From: CAYOLL01 sp964404765 [NCBI: uncultured Gemmatimonadota bacterium]
Lineage (GTDB): Bacteria; 4572-55
Assembly (NCBI GenBank): GCA_964404765.1
Contig: CAYOLL010000094.1
Location: 1 to 23,482 of the forward strand
DNA: 23,482 nt
Reading direction: 5' to 3'
The translations under genes were made by a program, and so were the position numbers. The notes under the pieces were generated by a model, which worked only from the letters and a program-made list of their open reading frames with translations, was not told the DNA's origin and did no database searches. Below are positions 15,018 through 23,300 of the stretch, piece after piece (within the stretch, counting starts at the first letter, position 1; each line of letters opens with the position of its first letter).

Positions 15018-17770
15018 GTTGGAATGAAATTAAGCAGCGCGCCATTACTTTTCAGCATGAATGGCAAGACGAAAGCCGGGAAGAAGCCGAGGCCAAATCC
15101 TTTTGGGACGGCTTTTTCAATATATTCGGCATTTCGCGCCATCGCGTGGCCAATTTTGAGAGGCAGGTCCAAAAATCCGACGGGCGGGCGGGTTATATTG
15201 ACTTGTTCTGGAAAGGGATGCTGCTGGTTGAGCACAAATCGCGCGGAGCCGATTTGAGGGCCGCGTTTACGCAGGCGCTTGACTATTGTTACAACTTGAC
15301 CGAAGCGGAATTGCCCCGCTATATCCTGGTCTCTGATTTTGCCCGGCTGCGGCTGCACGATATGGATGAGCGAACCGAGCTCGAGTTTCCGCTGGAGAAG
15401 CTTATTGATAACATCCAGCACTTTGGTTTTATGGCCGGTTACGTTAAAAAGGAGATCAGGCCCGACGACCCGGCGAACATCGAGGCAGCGGAATTAATGG
15501 GTGAATTGCACGATCAATTGGCCAAGACCGGCTACGCCGGCCACGATCTGGAGCGCTTTCTGGTGCGGCTGCTGTTTTGCCTGTTTGCCGACGATTCCGG
15601 CATCTTTGACGAGCGCGGCCTTTTCAGTGATTATATAGAGAATCGAACCAAAACGGACGGTTCGGATATCGGCTATCATTTGGCGATGATTTTTCAAGTT
15701 CTAAATACCCCGCCGGAAAAGCGCCAGACAACACTTGATGAAGACTTGATGAGGCTCACCTACGTCAATGGCGATTTGTTTGCCGAACCATTGCAACGGG
15801 TTTCGTTTGACAGCCGGATGCGCCAAATCTTGCTGAAGTGTTGTTATTTTGACTGGAGCCGCATATCTCCGGCGATTTTTGGCTCCTTATTCCAATCGGT
15901 CATGGATCCGGAACGCCGGCGGCGAGTGGGCGCGCATTACACGAGTGAAAAAAACATCCTTAAAGTCATCAATGCCCTTTTTTTGGATGATCTGCGCCGT
16001 GAATTCGTCACGCTCCACACCAGGCGGGAGCTCAATATTTTTCATAACAAAATTACAAATCTTAAAATTCTGGATCCGGCCTGCGGCTGCGGCAACTTTT
16101 TGGTCATTGCTTACCGCGAACTGCGCTTGCTGGAAATCGAAATTCTCAAGAAGTTGTACGAAAACGGCCAACAATCGCTTGACATTCATTTGGAAGTGAA
16201 AGTGAATGTGGATGCCTTTTATGGCATTGAAATCGAAGAATTTCCGGTGCGGGTGGCCGAGGTGGCGTTGTGGTTGATGGATCACCAAATGAATTTACGG
16301 GTGTCTCTGGAGTTTGGTCAATATTACGCTCGGCTGCCGCTGACGCATTCTGCCAAAATTGTTCATGACAACGCGATGGGTCTGGATTGGAACACCCTGA
16401 TTTCCAAAGAGCAACTGAATTACATTTTGGGTAATCCACCGTTTATTGGTTCAAAATTTATGGATGGGCGACAACGGGCCGAAATGCGTAGCGTTTTTGG
16501 TAATGTTGAGAATATCGGGACTCTGGATTATGTGACCGGTTGGTATGTTCGGGCGGCCCAATATATCCAAAATACGAGCATCAAAGTTGCCTTTGTATCC
16601 ACTAATTCCATTTCACAAGGGGAGCAGGTCGGCATTTTGTGGAATGAATTGTTGAATCATTATCACATCAAGATTCATTTTGCCCACCGCACTTTTAAAT
16701 GGAGCAATGAAGGTCGGGGTTTGGCCGCTGTATATTGTGTCATTATTGGGTTTGCGACTTTTGATGCAACCAATAAATTTTTATATGAATATGAAACGGT
16801 GACCTCCGAACCACACGAAGTGACAGTTCATAATATTAACCCATATCTGGTAGATGCTGCCGACATCTTGATTACCCGGCGGCAAAAACCATTATGTAAT
16901 GTGCCCCAAATCGGTATCGGCAACAAACCGATTGATGATGGTAACTATTTGTTTACGACGGATGAAAAAGATGCTTTCCTAAAGCTTGAGCCACGAGCCG
17001 CCAAATGGATGCGGCGCTGGTTGGGCGCTGATGAGTTTATCAATGGCTACGAACGTTGGTGCTTGTGGTTGGGCGATTGTCCGGCAGAAGAATTGCGAAA
17101 AATGCCGGAGGCGGAAAAGCGTGTTCAGGCTGTCCGCAAATTCCGGTCAAAGAGCACATCGGCGTCTACGCGGGAATTGGCTGAGTTTCCTACTCGTTTT
17201 CATGTGGAAAATATGCCCACAAGTACGTATCTGGTGATTCCGGAGGTTACTTCTGAACGACGCAATTATATTCCAATCGGCTTTTTAACACCAGACACCT
17301 TTTGCAGCAATTTAATCAAAATTTTACCTGATGCCACGTTGTATCATTTTGGGGTGATGACCTCAAAAATGCACATGACCTGGGTGAGTTACGTTTGCGG
17401 GCGATTGGAAAGTCGCTACCGCTATTCCAAAGATATTGTCTACAACAACTTCCCCTGGCCCGAAAGCCCAACCGATAAACAAATGCGGGTTGTGACGGAA
17501 AAGGCCCAAACCGTATTAGACACGCGAGCCAAGTATTCGAAGGCGACATTAGCCGATTTGTATGATCCCCTGGCCACGCCGCTGGATTTGATCAAAGCCC
17601 ATCAAGCTCTGGATCGGGCCGTGGATCGTTGCTATCGCAAGCAACCTTTTACCAACGATATGAATCGCCTGGAATTTTTATTCGATCTTTACAATCAATA
17701 TACGGCGCCGCTGGCCATCACGCCAAAGAAACCGCGCCGGAAAAGTAGCGCGCTTTTCACAAGGAGATAA
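15008..17770 (+). CDS. MmeI-like type IIL restriction-methylation enzyme, divergent copy 3
   Basis: The protein has 920 residues. The first 37 residues are identical to copies 1 and 2, with only a few silent base changes over about 110 bp; after that the sequence diverges throughout. The nuclease (Asp65/Glu75/Lys77 in YIDLFWKGMLLVEHK), motif I DPACGCGNF (356-364) and NPPF (476-479) are intact. The recognition residues differ: Glu746/Asn768, Leu769 and Glu801/Arg803, the same pairs as MmeI itself at the aligned positions. It should therefore read a different site from copies 1 and 2. Its 3' end contains the AAGGAG that serves the antitoxin gene, whose ATG begins 4 nt after this stop. Its C-terminal tail KKPRRKSSALFTRR is basic, as in the sister copies. 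Confidence 0.93.
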   Translation: MPLSWNEIKQRAITFQHEWQDESREEAEAKSFWDGFFNIFGISRHRVANFERQVQKSDGRAGYIDLFWKGMLLVEHKSRGADLRAAFTQALDYCYNLTEAELPRYILVSDFARLRLHDMDERTELEFPLEKLIDNIQHFGFMAGYVKKEIRPDDPANIEAAELMGELHDQLAKTGYAGHDLERFLVRLLFCLFADDSGIFDERGLFSDYIENRTKTDGSDIGYHLAMIFQVLNTPPEKRQTTLDEDLMRLTYVNGDLFAEPLQRVSFDSRMRQILLKCCYFDWSRISPAIFGSLFQSVMDPERRRRVGAHYTSEKNILKVINALFLDDLRREFVTLHTRRELNIFHNKITNLKILDPACGCGNFLVIAYRELRLLEIEILKKLYENGQQSLDIHLEVKVNVDAFYGIEIEEFPVRVAEVALWLMDHQMNLRVSLEFGQYYARLPLTHSAKIVHDNAMGLDWNTLISKEQLNYILGNPPFIGSKFMDGRQRAEMRSVFGNVENIGTLDYVTGWYVRAAQYIQNTSIKVAFVSTNSISQGEQVGILWNELLNHYHIKIHFAHRTFKWSNEGRGLAAVYCVIIGFATFDATNKFLYEYETVTSEPHEVTVHNINPYLVDAADILITRRQKPLCNVPQIGIGNKPIDDGNYLFTTDEKDAFLKLEPRAAKWMRRWLGADEFINGYERWCLWLGDCPAEELRKMPEAEKRVQAVRKFRSKSTSASTRELAEFPTRFHVENMPTSTYLVIPEVTSERRNYIPIGFLTPDTFCSNLIKILPDATLYHFGVMTSKMHMTWVSYVCGRLESRYRYSKDIVYNNFPWPESPTDKQMRVVTEKAQTVLDTRAKYSKATLADLYDPLATPLDLIKAHQALDRAVDRCYRKQPFTNDMNRLEFLFDLYNQYTAPLAITPKKPRRKSSALFTRR
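17761..17766 (+). promoter_or_regulatory. Ribosome binding site AAGGAG of the antitoxin gene
   Basis: It lies within the last codons of MmeI-like copy 3, 8 nt before ATG 17775. It is the only strong Shine-Dalgarno inside the unit, so the antitoxin may be translated independently of the enzymes. Confidence 0.7.
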
Positions 17771-17774
17771 ACCC

Positions 17775-18083
17775 ATGACAGCCTCGTTGACCATAAGCCG
17801 CACGCTTTCCCTGTTGGATATCGCCGAAAGCGACAACGCCGTCTTCATTCATTTGGACAAGACCTTGTTGAATGAGAAAAAGATCAAAGCCGCCCTGAAG
17901 CTGCTACGCGAGTTTCAAGCCAGGCATCATACGCCGGACGCCGAGGAAAACACCCTGCCGCCGATTGACCTGACCGGTATTCCGGCCATGAGCGACGAAG
18001 AACAGGCCGAAGTGGAGGCCATGCTGGATTCGTTGACGGATGAGGATAAGGAAGTGGCTTTTGTGCGCAGGGTACGCCTATGA
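17775..18083 (+). CDS. Putative antitoxin of a RelE/ParE-type module
   Basis: The protein has 102 residues. An N-terminal helical part (ISRTLSLLDIAES, LDKTLLNEKKIKAALKLL) is followed by a proline-rich linker and an acidic C-terminal segment EEQAEVEAMLDSLTDEDKEV that ends in basic RRVRL. Small acidic proteins of this kind directly before a RelE-like gene are usual antitoxins, but I do not recognise a defined DNA-binding fold. The stop codon overlaps the toxin start (ATGA at 18080-18083). It starts 4 nt after MmeI-like copy 3, so the toxin-antitoxin pair appears to be embedded in the restriction-modification transcript. The assignment rests mainly on context. Confidence 0.65.
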   Translation: MTASLTISRTLSLLDIAESDNAVFIHLDKTLLNEKKIKAALKLLREFQARHHTPDAEENTLPPIDLTGIPAMSDEEQAEVEAMLDSLTDEDKEVAFVRRVRL

Positions 18084-18457
18084 TGCCGTCGCAGTTTGAC
18101 ATTATCTACAGCAAAAAAGCACAGAAATTTTTGCGCAAAAATTCCGCAACGGTGACTGAGGATGATGTGGATGTTTACATCCGCAAAGCAATTAAGCGCT
18201 TAACCGGCGACCCCACCGTGTCCATTGATCTGGTGTATATGAAGGGCAAGTCCAAAGGCAAATTTCGGATTCGTACGGGCAATTTGCGAATTGTCTTTAC
18301 GCTGAAGCGCGATCGGATTTACGTGGCGACGGTGGAAGATATTGGCTTTCGCGGCGATATTTACAGGCTGCGCGAGGCCGAAACCGAATACACGGTTGTG
18401 ACAAAGAAGAGCCGCGCCGGAAAAAACAGCCCACTTTCCAGTATAGTCGAATCATGA
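18080..18457 (+). CDS. RelE/ParE-superfamily toxin
   Basis: The protein has 125 residues. FDIIYSKKAQKFLRKN (6-21) is the opening strand and helix of the RelE/ParE fold. GKFRIRTGNLRIVFTL (60-75) and RIYVATVEDIGFRGDIYR (79-96) form the sheet with the conserved Arg and RGDIY ending. RelE members cleave mRNA in the ribosome and ParE members poison gyrase; the sequence alone does not decide which. Residues 100-125 are an extra basic tail whose end overlaps menD by 4 nt (ATGA at 18454-18457). Two in-frame ATGs (18080, 18083) are possible starts. Translation is probably coupled to both the antitoxin and menD. Confidence 0.8.
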   Translation: MMPSQFDIIYSKKAQKFLRKNSATVTEDDVDVYIRKAIKRLTGDPTVSIDLVYMKGKSKGKFRIRTGNLRIVFTLKRDRIYVATVEDIGFRGDIYRLREAETEYTVVTKKSRAGKNSPLSSIVES

Positions 18458-20259
18458 TAGACTTTACCAATTGCGATCTGAATACGATTTGGGCCAATTT
18501 GATTGTGGAGGAGCTAATCCGCAATGAAGTGGTTTACTTTTGTATCTCGCCGGGTTCGCGTTCGACGCCTTTGACCGTTGCGGTGGCGCGCCATCCGCAA
18601 GCCCGTAAAATCGTGCATTTCGACGAGCGCGGCGCCGCTTTTCATGCTCTGGGTTATGCGCGGGCAACGGGCCGGCCCGCGGTTTTAATCTGCACGTCCG
18701 GCACTGCGGCGGCCAATTATTTTCCGGCAGTTATCGAAGCCGCCGTCGATTTTATTCCCATGCTGATTTTATCCGCAGACCGGCCGCCGGAGCTGCAAGA
18801 TTCCGGGGCAAATCAGACAATTCGCCAATTCCATTTATATGGTGATTATGTGCGCTGGCAGCACAATCTGCCCCCGCCGGATGAGAATATTAAGCCGGCG
18901 ATGCTTCTAACAGTGATTGATCAGGCTGTTTATCAGGCGACACGCCAACCGGCCGGGCCGGCGCATGTGAACTGTATGTTTCGCGAGCCTTTGGCGCCGA
19001 CCGGGAACGGGAGCGAGCGTCCCGATTACGGGAATGACCTAGAGCATTGGTTGAAAAGTCGTCAGCCGAAGACGATCTACCCGCAGACAATTCCTCAGCC
19101 GAATGCCAAAGACCTGACGCGCATCGCCGCTATTCTGAACAAGCCGCGGCCATGTTTGGTGATTGTAGGAAAATTGGATGTATGGACGGAGCGTAAGCCG
19201 GTTTTAGACCTGGCGCGCGCTCTGGATGCGCCACTCTGGCCCGACATCACGTCCGGCTTACGCCTGGGCCTGTTCGATGAGAGCGCTATTATTCCATATT
19301 ACGATCAGTTGTTGCTGGAAGACCCTTTTATATCAGTAGATTCTCCCGGTGTCGTGCTGTATATTGGCGGTCAGGTCGTCTCCAAACGTTTGTTGCAATT
19401 TCTGGAGAAAGGCCGCTATGACCAACTGATTCGGGTTAAGCCTTATCCGGATCGGCATGATTCCAGCGGCCGGGTGACGCTGGCGATTGAGTCCGATATT
19501 GGGGCCTTTTGCGGCAGCCTTTCGGTCCATATTCAGCGTGCCAAAATTTTTGGCTGGAACAGTTATTTCCGGAATTTATCTGACGCCATTGATCAAAATA
19601 TTACGGCTTTTTTAAATCGCACTGAAAGTCTTACGGAAATTGCGGTGGCGCGCATTGTATCGGCGAATATACCGGCAGGTGATGGGCTTTTTCTGGCTAG
19701 CAGTATGCCGGTGCGGGATATGGATATGTTTGGGACGGCGGCAGGGGCGGTCGTTCCGGTCGGCGCTAATCGCGGGGCCAGCGGGATTGACGGCACTATT
19801 GCCGCCGCGGCCGGTTTTGCGGTCGGCTTAGACAAACCGGTAACGCTGATTATTGGCGATCTGGCTTTTTTGCATGATCTGAATTCGCTTAGTTTGCTGA
19901 AAAATCTGCCGCAACGGGTTATTATTGTTGTGATTAATAACAATGGCGGCGGTATTTTTCACTTTTTGCCGATTGTCCGACATACGGATGTCTTTGAGAC
20001 GTATTTTGGCGCGCCGCACGGATTAGGTTTTGGTGATGCGGCGCGTTTGTTTAATCTGGAATATGCGCAACCGCTGACCCAAGCTGACTTTGAATCGGCC
20101 TATCGCGAAGCCCTGCTTTGCTCATCATCGACGTTGATCGAAATAAAAACGGATCGCGCGGAAAATTTGCAAACGCATCAACGCTTGCAGGACACGCTTA
20201 AAAATAGGCTCCAGTCTGCGACAGTGCGCCATTCGACGCTGTCGGTGACAAAACGCTAA
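18454..20259 (+). CDS. menD: MenD, SEPHCHC synthase of menaquinone biosynthesis
   Basis: The protein has 601 residues (E. coli MenD has 556). It is a thiamine-diphosphate enzyme that joins 2-oxoglutarate-derived succinic semialdehyde to isochorismate. The N-terminal domain has CISPGSRSTPLTVAV (30-44), Glu58 in FDERGAAFHALGYARATG (the Glu that activates thiamine diphosphate) and CTSGTAAANYFPA. The C-terminal domain has the metal/cofactor segment from Gly468-Asp469 (IIGDLAFLHDLNS) to Asn495-Asn497 in INNNGGGIFHFLP. The C-terminal 30 residues are an extension of low conservation. The start ATG 18454 overlaps the toxin stop by 4 nt and there is no ribosome binding site of its own. No other men genes are in the window, so this one is separated from its pathway and sits at the end of a restriction/toxin transcript. 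Confidence 0.95.
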   Translation: MIDFTNCDLNTIWANLIVEELIRNEVVYFCISPGSRSTPLTVAVARHPQARKIVHFDERGAAFHALGYARATGRPAVLICTSGTAAANYFPAVIEAAVDFIPMLILSADRPPELQDSGANQTIRQFHLYGDYVRWQHNLPPPDENIKPAMLLTVIDQAVYQATRQPAGPAHVNCMFREPLAPTGNGSERPDYGNDLEHWLKSRQPKTIYPQTIPQPNAKDLTRIAAILNKPRPCLVIVGKLDVWTERKPVLDLARALDAPLWPDITSGLRLGLFDESAIIPYYDQLLLEDPFISVDSPGVVLYIGGQVVSKRLLQFLEKGRYDQLIRVKPYPDRHDSSGRVTLAIESDIGAFCGSLSVHIQRAKIFGWNSYFRNLSDAIDQNITAFLNRTESLTEIAVARIVSANIPAGDGLFLASSMPVRDMDMFGTAAGAVVPVGANRGASGIDGTIAAAAGFAVGLDKPVTLIIGDLAFLHDLNSLSLLKNLPQRVIIVVINNNGGGIFHFLPIVRHTDVFETYFGAPHGLGFGDAARLFNLEYAQPLTQADFESAYREALLCSSSTLIEIKTDRAENLQTHQRLQDTLKNRLQSATVRHSTLSVTKR

Positions 20260-20290
20260 TGCCTGCCTGGAATCAAATCATTTACGAGCG

Positions 20291-20319
20291 TTGCGCGCCT
20301 GTTTTCTATATTATATTAC
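20291..20319 (+). promoter_or_regulatory. Weak candidate promoter of the cyclase-like gene
   Basis: In the 106-nt gap after menD, TTGCGC (20291-20296) is followed after 17 bp by TATTAC (20314-20319), with an overlapping TATATT at 20312. The rest of the gap shows nothing else; no terminator hairpin is evident after menD. Confidence 0.3.
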
Positions 20320-20365
20320 CGCCCCGTACTGCCTAATCCAAACCCCTCACCTTTGAAGCCAAACG

Positions 20366-23300
20366 ATGAAGAATCTGATTCCGCATCTTATCGTTGATAA
20401 TTTTGAGCGCCGCCAATTTTACGGACGCTTTCCCGCTGTCGGCTTGTTCATTGACCTGTCCGGCTTTACAGCTATGACCGAAACGCTGATGCAGCACGGC
20501 AAGGATGGCGCGGAGGTTTTGTCCGGAACTTTGATGCGCGTTTTCGAGCCGCTGGTGAATGCCGTTCATGCGCATGGCGGGCTGATTGCCGGTTTTGCCG
20601 GCGACGCTTTTACCGCCTTGTTTCCTCTGGAAAATTCCCAATTGGCAATTGATAACGCCCTGGCTGCCGCCCGAACCATCCAACAACATGTCGCCCAAAA
20701 CGCGATCCAAAGCACCTCGTTGGGCGACTTCACCTTTGCCGTCAAATTGGGCCTGGCTGATGGTGAAGCCGAGTGGAGCATTTTGCGCTCGCACGAAGAA
20801 CCTTATCAGCACAGCTATTATTTCAAAGGCTCGGCAGTGGATCAATGCGCCTACGCCGAACATCATGCCGGCAAAGGCGATTTAATCATCACGACGTCGT
20901 TGTACGCGCAGCTCGGCGACCGGGTTACTGCGGAGGCCGTCGCCGATTATTGGCGCGTGACCGACGCAACGCCGGAATTGCCCGCCGTGCCCGCCCCCAC
21001 CGTGGCCGAACTCGAACCAACGGCCTTGAAACCCTTTCTGCCGGATGAGGTCATTTTTCAGCAGGCGCGGGGTGAGTTTCGTCAGGTTGTGTCTGTCTTC
21101 ATAAGTGTATCTGGTTTGGACAACGCCGCCGCCATCGACGATTTTATACAGCACGTGTTTCGCTTGCAGCGCCGATACGGCGGCTTTTTGACCCATTTGG
21201 ATTTTGGCGACAAGGGCTGCAATCTGCTGCTCTTTTGGGGCGCGCCCGTGGGTTTTGAAAACGACGCCGAACGAGCGTTGAACTTTGTCCTCGACTTGCG
21301 TCAGCAATTCCCCGCTAAAAAGGGCGGTGTCGCTATCCGCGCCGGCGTGACCCAGCGGGTCATGTATGCGGGCTATGCCGGCGGCTCGCAGCGCGGCGAA
21401 TATACCTGCTACGGACGCGGCGTCAATCTGGCCGCCCGACAGATGATGCAAGCCGAATGGGGCGAGATTTGGCTGGGTGAGCGGATGGCCGTCGCCGCCC
21501 AGGATGCCTTTGAAACCGAAGAACTTGGCCGGCGGCAATTTAAAGGCTTTGCCGAACCTCAGCCGATTTACCGGCTCAAAGGCCGTCGCAGCGCCGGACG
21601 CACGATTTCGTATGAAGGCCAAATGGTCGGTCGCGACGCAGAACTGGCGCGATTGCAGGAATTTGCCGCGCCCGTTTTTGGTCTAACCCCCGGTTTTGCC
21701 GGGCTGATGTACGTTTACGGCGAGGCCGGCATGGGCAAAAGCCGCCTGATCTATGAATTTCGGCAGCAATTGCGGCAGCGACACGATATCGAATGGTTGC
21801 TGTGCCCGTGCGATGAGATTCTGCGTCAATCGCTCAACCCCTTCAAGTACTGTCTGAAAAACTTGTTTCATCAATCACCCGACCACGACGAAGCCCGGAA
21901 CAAGATTGATTTTGAGCGGCAGTTCGATCAATTGGCTGCCCGCTTAAAAGAAATGACATTTCTTGGAGAAATGTCATTTCTACGCGACGAAGTTTTAAAC
22001 GAGCTGCTGCGCACCCGCTCCATTCTGGCCGGTATGATGGATTTGCGCTATCCCGGCTCGCTCTACGAGGCGTTGGATCCCAAACTGCGCTTTGAAAATA
22101 CGCTCTTTGCCTTCAAAAATTTGATCAAGGCCCTTAGCTTGCTCAAGCCGGTTATTCTTTCCATAGAAGACATCCATTGGGTTGACAGCGATTCCCGTGA
22201 GTTGGTGCGTGTGCTGACCCGCGGCTTGAATAGAACGGATGTCCCCGGCGCTTCAGGAGTATCAACCTTTGATGAGGCCTCGACACCTCAAGCGCCGGGG
22301 ACATTTCTTAACGGCTTCCCCATCGCCGTTCTCTGCGCCAGCCGCTATCTGGATGATGACAGCAAGCCCGTGTTTGAACCGGACGAGAACATGCCGCAGC
22401 AGGAAATCGATCTTAATATCCTGTCGCCGGACGGGATACGCGGCATTGCCGAGCAAGTGGTCAAAAGTTCGGTCGCCGATGACGTGGTCAAGTTCCTGAC
22501 CGAGAAAACCCAGGGCAATCCCTTCTTTGTCGAACAACTAACCCTCAATTTGAAGGAACAGGGCTTCCTGATAGCGCAAAACGGGCATTTCGCGTTACAG
22601 ACCGACAACTTAGCCGAAATCCCGGCCAACGTCACTGCGGTGCTGATTGCCCGGCTGGACCGGCTGCCGCTGGCGGTCAAGCAGGTGGTGCAGACGGCTT
22701 CCGTATTGGGTCGCGAGTTTGAGATTCCCATTTTGGAACACATGATTCAAGAGGATGCGACGCTGGCGGATTCGCTGCGGTCGGCGGCTCATGCGGCGGT
22801 GTGGTCGGCGCAGAGCAATCTCAACTACATCTTCAAACATGCCCTGATGCGCGACGCTGCCTACGAGATGCAATTCCGCTCTCGGCTGCGCGAGCTGCAT
22901 CAGCGGGCCGGGCAAGCCTTTGAAGCCGTGCATCGACAAGACCCCGCGCCGTACTACGCCGATCTGGCCTATCATTTTGAAAAGGCCGAAATCATGGACA
23001 AGGCCGAGTCTTTTTTGGTCAAGGCCGGCAATGTGACCAAAGAGAAGTATCAGAACGCGTCGGCCATCGGTTTTTACGAGCGGGCTTTGGGCTATCTGCG
23101 TGGCAATTACGCCAATTGGCCGTTGTTGGCCGAAGCGCTGAAGAACAAGGGCAGCGTGCATGAGTTGATCGGCCAATACGATCCGGCCACGGCCTGTTAC
23201 GAGGAATTGTTGAAGCGGGCGGAGGAAATGGGGGATTTGAAGGAGCAGGGGAATGGGCTGGAAGGATTGGCAACTTTAAATTCTAAATTAGGAAAAAATG

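Noticed and set aside
17731-18438. Direct repeats flanking the toxin-antitoxin pair (CCGCGCCGGAAAA at about 17732 and 18412)
   Set aside because: The exact match is only 13 bp, in basic tail codons of two genes. Matches of this length are expected by chance in a window of this size.
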